A DNA stretch of 32,915 nucleotides from Micromonospora trifolii (lineage in GTDB: Bacteria; Actinomycetota; Actinomycetes; Mycobacteriales; Micromonosporaceae): assembly GCF_022229005.1 (NCBI RefSeq), contig NZ_JAKKFD010000057.1, forward strand, positions 1 to 32,915. Direction: 5' to 3'. Both the position numbers and the translations under genes were made by a program. The notes beneath the pieces are model-generated. The model had not been told where the DNA came from. It did no database searches and saw nothing but the letters and a program-made list of their open reading frames with translations. This document shows positions 1-9,091 of the stretch, piece by piece. How positions within the stretch are numbered: position 1 is the first letter of the stretch; the number at the start of each line of letters is the position of its first letter.

Positions 1-255
1 ACGCTGCGCGCCGACATCGTCCGCACCGTCGACGACGGCCGGGCCGTCGTCGCGAACATCGCCGGCACCAGCACCGACACCGACGGCACCACCCACTCCT
101 ACGAAGGCGGGCACTACATCAGCGTCGTCGGCTACCACGACAACGGCAACACCGTCACCATCGCCGACTCCGCCGACCCCAACCAAGCCGCCTACCAGAT
201 CAGCGTCGAACACCTCGCCGACTGGATCGCCACCCGCGGCTACGCCACCAGCTGA
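1..255 (+). CDS. C39-family (papain-like) peptidase domain protein, C-terminal end only
   Basis: An open frame runs in from the left edge and ends at TGA 253-255, giving 84 residues. The segment EGGHYISVVGYHDNGNTVTI followed by ADSADP looks like the second half of a C39-like cysteine peptidase domain. The His in GGHYISVVGY would be the catalytic His and the Asp in DSADP its partner. The catalytic Cys would lie upstream of the window. Actinomycete proteins of this type are usually secreted and have an N-terminal signal peptide, which cannot be checked here. A strong hairpin follows 15 bp after the stop. The family call rests on the short His/Asp region only. Confidence 0.6.
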   Translation, partial: TLRADIVRTVDDGRAVVANIAGTSTDTDGTTHSYEGGHYISVVGYHDNGNTVTIADSADPNQAAYQISVEHLADWIATRGYATS

Positions 256-270
256 CCCCACACCACAACA

Positions 271-309
271 CCGAAGGGCCGGACCCCACCACGGGGCCCG
301 GCCCTTCGG
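271..309 (+). terminator. Rho-independent-type hairpin after the peptidase gene
   Basis: Arms 271-287 and 293-309 form a 17-bp stem with a single A-C mismatch and the 5-nt loop ACCAC. There is no T-tract, as is usual in high-GC actinomycetes. It lies between the peptidase stop (255) and the stop of the convergent DedA gene (320), so it can serve both strands. Confidence 0.8.
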
Positions 310-319
310 CATGCCTGGG

Positions 320-1030
320 TCAGTGTTCGTTGCCCGTCCGGACCGAATCGACGCCGGGCGCCACAGCAGTCGACCCACCGCCGGGGGCCGCCTCGGCCGC
401 CTCCACGCCAGCGGCGCCGTCGGCGGACGTGACGCGGTGCGCGCGTCGGCGCAGCCACCAGGTGCTGCCGAGCCCGGCGAGCACCGCGAGGACCAACCCG
501 GCCCAGGAGATGTCCTTCAGCCAGTGTTCGGCGGCCCGGCCCACCGAGTAGAGCAGGTACGTCGTACCGAAGGCCCAGACCAACCCGCCGGCCGCGTTGG
601 CCACCAGGAAGCGGCGGTACGGCACGTGCAGCGCCCCGGCGAGCGGCCCGGCCAGGATCCGCAGCAGTGCCACGAACCGACCGAAGAAGACCGCCCAGAC
701 TCCGTGCCGAGCGAAGCTCTGTTCGGCACGGGCGAGCTGTGCCGGGCCGAGGTGCTTGGGGAACCGTCTGCCCAGCCGGGCGAGCAGCGGACGACCGCCG
801 CGTCGGCCGACGGCGTACCCGACGGAGTCGCCGACGATGGCGCCGAACGCCGCCGCGCTGGCCACCCACTCCGGCTCCACCACACCGGTGGCGGCGAGCA
901 GGGCGGAGCTGACCAGGACGATCTCGCCGGGCAGCGGGACGCCCATGCTCTCCACGCCGATCACTCCGGCGACGATCAGGTAGACCACGCCCGGAGGCAG
1001 CGCCGAGAGCCAGTGCTGAACGTCGATCAC
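320..1030 (-). CDS. DedA family integral membrane protein
   Basis: This 236-residue protein has the DedA (SNARE-associated/VTT) layout. It has an early hydrophobic segment, then GVIGVESMGVPLPGEIVLV, which matches the family's E-x3-PxPGE signature near residues 22-36. The conserved FGRFVALLRILAGPLAGA segment follows near residues 116-133, and there are C-terminal membrane helices. DedA proteins are linked to membrane lipid (undecaprenyl-phosphate or phospholipid) flipping and envelope homeostasis; the exact substrate cannot be read from sequence. The start is GTG (1028-1030), preceded by the Shine-Dalgarno-like GGAAGGGG at about 6 nt. The tail after residue 205 is Ala/Gly-rich and poorly conserved in type. 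It is transcribed away from aconitase and shares the 1031-1258 intergenic region with it. Confidence 0.9.
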   Translation of the reverse strand: MIDVQHWLSALPPGVVYLIVAGVIGVESMGVPLPGEIVLVSSALLAATGVVEPEWVASAAAFGAIVGDSVGYAVGRRGGRPLLARLGRRFPKHLGPAQLARAEQSFARHGVWAVFFGRFVALLRILAGPLAGALHVPYRRFLVANAAGGLVWAFGTTYLLYSVGRAAEHWLKDISWAGLVLAVLAGLGSTWWLRRRAHRVTSADGAAGVEAAEAAPGGGSTAVAPGVDSVRTGNEH

Positions 1031-1130
1031 TCGGCACCCCTTCCGAATCGGCCCCGACCCTACCCCGCCGACCCGACGACGCCGCGCAGTCGTTGGCCAC
1101 TCAACCCGTGACGCCAGGTTGCGCAGATAG

Positions 1131-1150
1131 CAAGACGGACGTACGGTTTT
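1131..1150 (+). promoter_or_regulatory. Candidate AcnR operator upstream of aconitase
   Basis: The sequence CAAGACGGACGTACGGTTTT matches the near-palindrome upstream of the AcnR-like TetR gene (19110-19129, CAAGCCGTACGTACGGTTTG) at 17 of 20 positions. It lies about 109 bp upstream of the aconitase start. A possible -35 element (TTGTTG, 1149-1154) abuts its right end, which would suit repression. The site is a degenerate palindrome, and its function is inferred from the shared sequence and from known AcnR control of acn in Corynebacterium. Confidence 0.55.
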
Positions 1151-1258
1151 GTTGGAAGCGGAATCGGGCGGTAAGTGTCACCTAACCTCGGCGGCACCCC
1201 TACCGGTGCGACAGACTGCTCAGGACTACTCACGGTCGCTGGTGTGAAGGAGTACGAC

Positions 1259-4096
<2,838 letters not shown>

Positions 4097-4112
4097 CGTA
4101 CCGACGTCCGGC

Positions 4113-4153
4113 GAAAGGGCCGCTTTCCCGCGCTTGCGGGGAGCGGCCCTTTC
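4113..4153 (+). terminator. Hairpin terminator after acnA
   Basis: Arms GAAAGGGCCGCT (4113-4124) and AGCGGCCCTTTC (4142-4153) are perfectly complementary over 12 bp. The stem can extend inward through wobble pairs, and a T-rich run (GTTTCTCCTC) follows. It starts 16 bp after the acnA stop. Confidence 0.88.
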
Positions 4154-4184
4154 GTTTCTCCTCGCTCTCGACTCGGCAGCGGCT

Positions 4185-4218
4185 CCATGCGGCCCGGTCG
4201 TAGGGCCGGGCCGCATGG
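4185..4218. terminator. Second hairpin between convergent genes
   Basis: A perfect 13-bp inverted repeat (CCATGCGGCCCGG at 4185-4197 and its complement at 4206-4218) with an 8-nt loop. It lies between acnA and the convergent small gene at 4409. It may be a backup terminator; no T-tract follows on either strand. Confidence 0.5.
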
Positions 4219-4269
4219 GTTGTCGCCGCCTTCGGTGGGCAGCCGGGCCCGCCGCCCGGTTCAGGTTGC

Positions 4270-4344
4270 GTCCTTTGCTCTGCACCCGCCCGCGCACCAC
4301 GAACGGTCCGTAACTGGCGCGTGGGCGGGTGCAGAGCAAAGGAC
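4270..4344. repeat. Long inverted repeat with 22-bp perfect arms
   Basis: The arms at 4270-4291 (beginning GTCCTTTGCTCTGCACCC) and 4323-4344 are exact reverse complements over 22 bp. They are separated by 31 nt that can extend the stem with GCGC pairing. The element ends 64 bp before the stop of the minus-strand gene at 4409, so it could act as that gene's terminator. Its size and perfection also resemble a dispersed palindromic element, but no second copy is present in this window. Confidence 0.6.
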
Positions 4345-4408
4345 ACGAGGAGCACCTGCACCGCCGGGCCGGATGGCGCGAGGAGCGGGTCAGCAGCGCA
4401 CGCCCAGC

Positions 4409-4840
4409 TCAGCGCAGCCGCAGCGCGACCGCGCGGGCCTCCTCGTCGGTGAGCGGCAGGAACCAGAGGAAACGGCGGACGATGGCGACCGGATCGGGGC
4501 CGCCGGGCTGGCCGCGCAGGTCGCGGATCGCCCGGCGGGTGATCCGGGAGAACCTGGGGATCAGGGTCGCGCGGCGCGTGGCGTCCGTCGGGGTCGCTCG
4601 CAGCGCCGGGCAGGGCCAGTCCTGACCGCAGGCGTCGCACGTCCACAGCGGGCCGTCGGCGGTGTGCGCGACCGGCGGGCCGCACCGGGATCGCCAGCGT
4701 GATTCGGGTACGACGTTCGCCGCGCGACCGGGGCCACGGTACGGAGGGCGCCGGGGTCCGGTCGGGCGGGGCAGGCTCGGCCCGATCGGTGGCGGACCGC
4801 CCGTCGGCTTCGGGTGGTTCCGGGGCCTGTCCTCGGGCAT
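4409..4840 (-). CDS. Small cysteine-motif protein divergent from an XRE/DUF397 pair
   Basis: A 143-residue protein of unknown function. The first 50 residues are Pro/Arg-rich and look disordered. The segment WTCDACGQDWPC carries Cys68-x2-Cys71-x5-Cys77, which could bind zinc. The rest is a helical, Arg-rich region ending FLWFLPLTDEEARAVALRLR. I recall similar CxxCGxxWPC proteins encoded next to XRE-DUF5753 regulators in actinomycetes, sometimes under unreliable names such as flavin reductase; I see no flavin fold here. The start is ATG (4838-4840) with GGAGGG about 8 nt upstream. The gene is divergent from the regulator at 4955, and the 114-bp gap holds an inverted repeat close to this start. 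Confidence 0.72.
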   Translation of the reverse strand: MPEDRPRNHPKPTGGPPPIGPSLPRPTGPRRPPYRGPGRAANVVPESRWRSRCGPPVAHTADGPLWTCDACGQDWPCPALRATPTDATRRATLIPRFSRITRRAIRDLRGQPGGPDPVAIVRRFLWFLPLTDEEARAVALRLR

Positions 4841-4858
4841 CCTGTGCTCCCTCCTCGA

Positions 4859-4874
4859 TGCTGTCTACACAGCA
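4859..4874. promoter_or_regulatory. Candidate operator between divergent genes
   Basis: TGCTGT (4859-4864), CTAC, ACAGCA (4869-4874) is a perfect 6-4-6 inverted repeat. It lies 18 bp upstream of the start of the minus-strand gene and 80 bp upstream of the XRE regulator. On the minus strand it contains TAGACA, which could be a -10 element. Binding by the neighbouring XRE protein is an inference. Confidence 0.35.
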
Positions 4875-4954
4875 CACTGCCGAGGGTTGCCAAGCGATCA
4901 CACCGCGTAGAAGTATTTCCTTCCGACGTCTGGAACGTTCTGGAGGGCCTGGAG

Positions 4955-5722
4955 ATGAATCGAGCAGTACAGGCGGCGATGGCCGAGAGGGGCCACACAG
5001 CGGACAGTCTCGCTGCTCAGATCGGTGTCGATCCGAAGACGGCCGCCAAGTGGGCGAGCACGGGACGAATTCCGCAGACGCGTCATCGCGCGCGGGTCGC
5101 CGAGCTGCTCGGTCGGAACGTCGACGAGCTGTGGCCGGACGCGCTGAAGCGCCGGACGCCGGCCTGGTTCCGGCCCTGGGCCGAGATCGAGCGCGAGGCG
5201 CTGTCGCTGCGGTCGTTTCAGCTCGCGTGGATACCGGGCCTCCTTCAGACCAAGGCGTACGCGCTGGCGACGCTGGTCGGCGAGGCGCTGACAACGGCCG
5301 AGGCCGACGACCTCGCCGAGGCGCGGCTGAGCCGGCAGGCCATCCTGCGCCGGGAACGCCCGCCGCTGCTCGTCGCTGTCCTCGACGAGGGAGTCCTGCG
5401 GCGCACCCTCGACGGCGACCGGGCCATGATGCGGGAGCAGTGCGAGCGGCTGGCCGAGCAGGCCGCGCTGCCGAACGTGTCGCTGTTCGTCGTGCCCGCC
5501 GACGTCGGCATGTACCCGGGCCTCGGTGGGCCGTTCACAGTGGCCGAGATGCCGGACGGGGGGCGGGTCGCGCACGTCGACAGCCAGGCGCAAGCGCAGC
5601 TCATCGACAAGGTTGCCGACGTTGCTACATTCGACCGACGGTGGGAACGCATTCGCGACGGCGCCCTGTCGCGGGCGCAGTCCCTCAATCTCCTCAGGGA
5701 AGCGGCGGCATCATGGACCTGA
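4955..5722 (+). CDS. XRE-family transcriptional regulator with DUF5753 domain
   Basis: A 255-residue protein with an N-terminal helix-turn-helix of XRE type (about residues 5-57, including DSLAAQIGVDPKTAAKWAS). It is followed by the DUF5753 domain (about 75-250), recognisable from QLAWIPGLLQTKAYA, RQAILRR and NVSLFVVPADVGMYPGLGGPF. Regulators of this type, such as the WhiJ group of Streptomyces, control development or secondary metabolism with a small DUF397 partner. The start is ATG 4955, preceded by GGAGGGCCTGGAG; the longer open frame lacks start evidence. The DUF397 gene overlaps its last 10 bp, so the two are translationally coupled. Confidence 0.92.
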   Translation: MNRAVQAAMAERGHTADSLAAQIGVDPKTAAKWASTGRIPQTRHRARVAELLGRNVDELWPDALKRRTPAWFRPWAEIEREALSLRSFQLAWIPGLLQTKAYALATLVGEALTTAEADDLAEARLSRQAILRRERPPLLVAVLDEGVLRRTLDGDRAMMREQCERLAEQAALPNVSLFVVPADVGMYPGLGGPFTVAEMPDGGRVAHVDSQAQAQLIDKVADVATFDRRWERIRDGALSRAQSLNLLREAAASWT

Positions 5723-5901
5723 CCGGCGCTCGGTGGCGCAAGAGCAGCAAGAGTGGCAACAACGGCGGCGACTGCGTCGAGGTGGCCGACAACCTCGCGG
5801 GCGTCATCGGCGTACGCGACTCCAAGGACCCGGCCGGTCCGACGCTCGCCTTCGACAGGGCGGCCTGGACCCGGTTCCTGGTGTTGGCCAGGCGCGGCTG
5901 A
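5713..5901 (+). CDS. DUF397 domain protein, partner of the upstream XRE regulator
   Basis: A 62-residue protein with the full DUF397 pattern: WRKSSKSGNNGGDCVEVA, then GVIGVRDSKDP, and the closing segment LAFDRAAWTRFL. It starts at ATG 5713 inside the regulator gene (overlap ATGGACCTGA). DUF397 proteins are encoded next to XRE-DUF5753 regulators in many actinomycetes and are thought to act as their antagonists or cofactors, in an antitoxin-like arrangement. The stop (5901) is only 11 bp from the stop of the convergent ECF gene and there is no hairpin between them. Confidence 0.93.
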   Translation: MDLTGARWRKSSKSGNNGGDCVEVADNLAGVIGVRDSKDPAGPTLAFDRAAWTRFLVLARRG

Positions 5902-5912
5902 CCCCCACTGTC

Positions 5913-7169
5913 CTACCGGGTGAGTTCGTCGGCCCGGTCGAGCAGCGCCCGGCGCTCGGCGGTCGAGCCGACCGCTGCCGCCGCCTCCCGGAACAGTCCG
6001 GCCGCGCGCGGCCGGTCCCCCTGCCGCGCCACCAGATCGGCCTGCACCGCCATGGCGAGCGGATAGCCGTCCAGCCCGCCCCCGGCGCGCGCCGCGTCGA
6101 GCAGCACCAACCCGGCGTCCGGCCCGTACGCGTAGCCGTGCGCGACCGCACGGTTGAGCGCGATCACCGGCGAGGGGCGGAGGTCGGCGAGCGCGTCGTA
6201 GGCCCGCGCGATCGTCGACCAGTCGGTGTCGTCGGCCGAGGCGGCGGTGGCGTGGCAGGCGGCGATCCGGGCCTGCCAGGCGTACGGCCCGTCGTGGCGT
6301 ACCCGATCGAGGGCGGTCAGGCCCTCGGCGATGGCGGCGCGGTCCCACCGGTCGCGATCCTGCCGCTCCAGGGTGAGCAGGTTGCCGGCGGCGTCGCGGC
6401 GGGCGTCCCGACGGGAGTGTTGGAACAGCAACAGCGCCAGCAGCGCGGCGACCTCGGACTGGTCGGGCATCAGCCGGGCCAGCAGCCGGGCCAGCCGGAC
6501 CGCCTCGTCAGCGAAGGCCGGTTCGCCGTCGGCGACGTAGCCCCTGGTGAACAGCAGGTACAGCACGGCGAGGACACCGGGCAGCCGCTCGGTCAGCGCG
6601 GGTCCGCTCGGCACCCGGTACGGGATGCCGGCCTGGGCGATGCGGGTGCGCGCCCGGGTCAGCCGGCGGGTCATCGTCGACTCGCTGACCAGCAGGAGTC
6701 GGGCGATGTCGGCGGTCGGCACGCCGCAGACGGTTCGCAGCGTCAACGCCACCCGGGCTTCGATCGCGAGCGCCGGATGGCAGCAGGTGAAGATGAGCCG
6801 CAGCCGGTCGTCCACCACGTCCTGCCCCGCCTCGGGCTCGGGCTGCGCGTCGTCCGGCGCGAGCAACGCCAGGTCGTGCAGCTTGCGCCGCTCCACTGTG
6901 GCCCGGCGCAGCACGTCGATCGCCCGGTTGCGCGCCACAGTCATGAGCCAGCCGCCCGGGTTGGCCGGCACACCGTCGGTGGGCCAACGCTCCAGCGCGA
7001 CTGTCAACGACTCCTGGGCGCAGTCCTCGGCCAACGCCCAGTCCCCGGTCACCCGGATCAAGGTCGCGACAATCCGGGGGTACGCCTCGACGCTGGCGGC
7101 CGCGACGGCCGCCGCCGCCGCGCCGGCCGGTGCCGACGTGCGCACCGGCCGGCTGTGCGAGGTGGACAA
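5913..7169 (-). CDS. ECF42-type RNA polymerase sigma factor with C-terminal TPR-like extension
   Basis: A 418-residue protein. The sigma region 2 segment is DWALAEDCAQESLTVALERW and GGWLMTVARNRAIDVLRR. Region 4 includes GVPTADIARLLLVSESTMTRRLTRAR. A DUF6596/TPR-like C-terminal half (about residues 200-418) follows. This is the ECF42 architecture, in which the C-terminal domain is needed for activity and no classical anti-sigma factor is present. The open frame starts at TTG 7169; an in-frame GTG at residue 9 (codon 7143-7145) is an alternative and neither has a clear ribosome site. The start is 5 bp downstream of the DGPF gene stop, so it is probably coupled to it. Pairing with a DGPF/YciI gene is the conserved context of this group. 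Confidence 0.93.
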   Translation of the reverse strand: MSTSHSRPVRTSAPAGAAAAAVAAASVEAYPRIVATLIRVTGDWALAEDCAQESLTVALERWPTDGVPANPGGWLMTVARNRAIDVLRRATVERRKLHDLALLAPDDAQPEPEAGQDVVDDRLRLIFTCCHPALAIEARVALTLRTVCGVPTADIARLLLVSESTMTRRLTRARTRIAQAGIPYRVPSGPALTERLPGVLAVLYLLFTRGYVADGEPAFADEAVRLARLLARLMPDQSEVAALLALLLFQHSRRDARRDAAGNLLTLERQDRDRWDRAAIAEGLTALDRVRHDGPYAWQARIAACHATAASADDTDWSTIARAYDALADLRPSPVIALNRAVAHGYAYGPDAGLVLLDAARAGGGLDGYPLAMAVQADLVARQGDRPRAAGLFREAAAAVGSTAERRALLDRADELTR

Positions 7170-7174
7170 CTCGG

Positions 7175-7510
7175 TCAGTCGGACAGGTCCGCGAACGGAC
7201 GCAGTTCCAGTCGCCCTTCGCGGGCCATCGGGTGGGTGCGGGCCACCTCGATCGCCTCGTCCAGGTCGGCGCAGTCGAGCAGGTCGAAGCCCACGATCAC
7301 CTCGGCGGTCTCCGCGAACGGCCCCTCGGAGACGAGCAGCTCACCGTCACGAACGCGGACGGTGGTGGCCGCGCTGGTCGACGCGAACACGTTGCCGGTC
7401 AGGCGGCGGCCACGGGAGTCGTTCTCCGCCACCCACTTGTGGATGTCGGGCAGTTCGGTGGGGTCGGTGTCCGGCTCGGTGTCGCTGCAAACGAACATCA
7501 TGTACTTCAT
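7175..7510 (-). CDS. YciI/DGPF-domain protein, ECF42 partner
   Basis: A 111-residue protein starting MKYMMFVCSD, with the YCII-related dimeric alpha-beta fold. The family signature appears as LLVSEGPFAETAEVIVGF (the DGPF region, here EGPF) and AIEVARTHP. These proteins are the usual targets and co-transcribed partners of ECF42 sigma factors; their biochemical role is not established. The start is ATG 7508-7510 with AGGGAG about 8 nt upstream. A candidate ECF promoter lies 36 bp upstream of the start. Confidence 0.92.
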   Translation of the reverse strand: MKYMMFVCSDTEPDTDPTELPDIHKWVAENDSRGRRLTGNVFASTSAATTVRVRDGELLVSEGPFAETAEVIVGFDLLDCADLDEAIEVARTHPMAREGRLELRPFADLSD

Positions 7511-7545
7511 CTGGTCGCTCCCTGGTTTCTCGGGGTGTCGCCAGC

Positions 7546-7574
7546 ATGACGATCGGCCGGCAGCGTTCCGGACA
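7546..7574 (-). promoter_or_regulatory. Candidate ECF42-type promoter of the DGPF-sigma operon
   Basis: Reading the minus strand, TGTCCG (7574-7569) is followed by 17 nt and then CGTCAT (7551-7546). This resembles the TGTCGA / CG(A/T)C elements I recall for ECF42 target promoters, with the expected spacing. The -10 element is 35 nt from the DGPF start. It supports autoregulation of the operon but has not been tested. Confidence 0.5.
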
Positions 7575-7595
7575 CCCTCCCCCGAAAAACTTTGG

Positions 7596-8207
7596 TCAGT
7601 CTTCGCTGGCAGCGCGACGGCGGGCCTCGCGCGTCTTCATGGCGTGCTCCATCAGCGTGACGAGCACCTCCTTGCTGGACTCGCGCTGCCGGGCGTCGCA
7701 GAGCAGCACCGGCACGCCCGGGTCCAGGTTGAGCGCGGCCTGCACCTCGTCGAGCCGGTACTTCCGGGCGTCCTGGAAGCAGTTGACCGCCACCACGAAG
7801 GGCGTGCCCCGACCCTCGAAGTAGTCGATCGAGGGGAAGCAGTCGGCGAGCCGGCGGGTGTCGGCCAGCACCACAGCGCCGATCGCCCCCAACGCCAACT
7901 CGTCCCAGACGAACCAGAACCGGTCCTGCCCCGGCGTGCCGAACAGGTACAGCACCAGGTCGTCGCTGATGGTGATCCGGCCGAAGTCCATGGCCACGGT
8001 GGTGGTGGTCTTGCCCTCCACCCCGGACAGGTCGTCGATGCCGACCCCCGACTCCGTCAGGACCTCCTCGGTGCGCAACGGCCGGGTTTCGCTGACCGCG
8101 CCAACCATTGTCGTCTTGCCCACGCCGAAGCCGCCCGCGACCAGGATCTTGATCGCGGTGGGCAGTGGCGTCGCTCCCGCCGGCCGGTCAGAGTGCCCGT
8201 AGTCCAT
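7596..8207 (-). CDS. cvnD: Conservon small GTPase-like ATP/GTP-binding protein (CvnD)
   Basis: A 203-residue Ras/MglA-like NTPase. The P-loop GGFGVGKTT lies near residue 25. The switch and G3 region is LYLFGTPGQDRFWFVWDEL, and VVAVNCF occupies the position of the NKxD base-recognition element, so that motif is degenerate. In conservons this protein is thought to cycle nucleotides downstream of the membrane kinase CvnA, in a G-protein-like relay. It is the last gene of the operon and overlaps cvnC by 20 bp. The start is ATG 8207 with GAGGCGG upstream. Confidence 0.93.
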   Translation of the reverse strand: MDYGHSDRPAGATPLPTAIKILVAGGFGVGKTTMVGAVSETRPLRTEEVLTESGVGIDDLSGVEGKTTTTVAMDFGRITISDDLVLYLFGTPGQDRFWFVWDELALGAIGAVVLADTRRLADCFPSIDYFEGRGTPFVVAVNCFQDARKYRLDEVQAALNLDPGVPVLLCDARQRESSKEVLVTLMEHAMKTREARRRAASED

Positions 8208-8574
8208 TGATTACCGCCTCGAAGATGCTGTTGTCGGGAAGACCGGCCGTGGTCTGCGGCTCGCGGACCTGCACCAGGCTGCGGGCCGCCAGATCACCGA
8301 GAAGCACCCGGATGGTGCCCACCGGCAGGTCGAGATGGGCGGCGATCTCGGCGACGGACTGTATGCGTTGGCACAGCCCGACGATCGCCAAATGCTCAGG
8401 ACCGAGACCGACCTCGGGCGTGACCTCGGCTTGGGTCGCCGTGACCAGGGAGATCAGGTCGAAGGTGCCGGTGACCGGGCGGGCCCGACCACGCGTCACC
8501 GCGTACGGACGCACCACCGGACCCGCATGGTCATCCACCCACTGATGGTCTGCCGACTCCCCCTGGACCGTCAT
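8188..8574 (-). CDS. cvnC: Conservon DUF742 protein (CvnC)
   Basis: A 128-residue DUF742 protein. It has the typical VRPYAVTRGRARP start region, LSPEH-like GLGPEHLAIVGLC, and a winged-helix-like segment SVAEIAAHLDLPVGTIRVLLGDL near residues 73-95. CvnC proteins associate with the other conservon members; a DNA-binding role is suggested by the winged-helix shape but not shown. The start is ATG 8574 with AGAGG at about 7 nt. It lies 5 bp after cvnB and overlaps cvnD. Confidence 0.92.
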   Translation of the reverse strand: MTVQGESADHQWVDDHAGPVVRPYAVTRGRARPVTGTFDLISLVTATQAEVTPEVGLGPEHLAIVGLCQRIQSVAEIAAHLDLPVGTIRVLLGDLAARSLVQVREPQTTAGLPDNSIFEAVINGLRAL

Positions 8575-8579
8575 CGCCG

Positions 8580-9002
8580 CTACCTCTCGCCGACCTGCTG
8601 ATCAGTGCCGCGCGACGGCGATGCGACGTACTTGCCGACGCGGGTGACCAGCATCGCCATCTCGTAGGCGATCAGGCCGACGTCGGCGTCCTCGCTGGCC
8701 AGTACCGCCAGGCAGGCGTTGCGGCCAGCCGCGGTGACGAACAGGAACGACGACTGCATCTCGATGATGGTCTGCTGCACCTGCCCACCACCGAAACGCT
8801 TGCCGGCGCCTCGGGCGAGGCTCTGGATGCCGGCCGCCATCGCTGCGAGGTGCTCGCCGTCGTCCCGGTTCAACCCCTGGGAGGATGCCATCAAGAGGCC
8901 GTCGGTGGAGAGCGCGACCGCGTGTTCGGCCTGCTTCACCCGGCCCACCAGGTCATCCAGCAACCACGTCAGGTCGGCGCTCGAAGCCGTCTTCTGGGTC
9001 AC
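8580..9002 (-). CDS. cvnB: Conservon roadblock/LC7 protein (CvnB)
   Basis: With the start at GTG 9002 this is a 140-residue roadblock/LC7-domain protein (TQKTASSADLTWLLDDLVGRV, then HAVALSTDGLLMASS and LFVTAAGRNACLAVLA). Roadblock proteins act as regulators or GAP-like partners of small GTPases, here CvnD. GTG 9002 fits the usual family N-terminus and has AGAGG 8 nt upstream. The frame is open to an earlier GTG at 9059, which would add 19 basic residues. It lies between cvnA (gap 89 bp from GTG 9002) and cvnC. Confidence 0.92.
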   Translation of the reverse strand: MTQKTASSADLTWLLDDLVGRVKQAEHAVALSTDGLLMASSQGLNRDDGEHLAAMAAGIQSLARGAGKRFGGGQVQQTIIEMQSSFLFVTAAGRNACLAVLASEDADVGLIAYEMAMLVTRVGKYVASPSRGTDQQVGER

Positions 9003-9091
9003 TTCGTCGTCCTCTTCTCGCCCGGCTGTGCGCCGTGTTCGTTTGGGCTTGACCGTCACACCGCGCGGAGACCCGCGTCGTCGGTGCTCGG

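Noticed and set aside
5526..8210. 894-codon plus-strand frame across the ECF42, DGPF and cvnD genes
   Set aside because: It runs antisense through three well-supported genes and has no recognisable domain or ribosome site.
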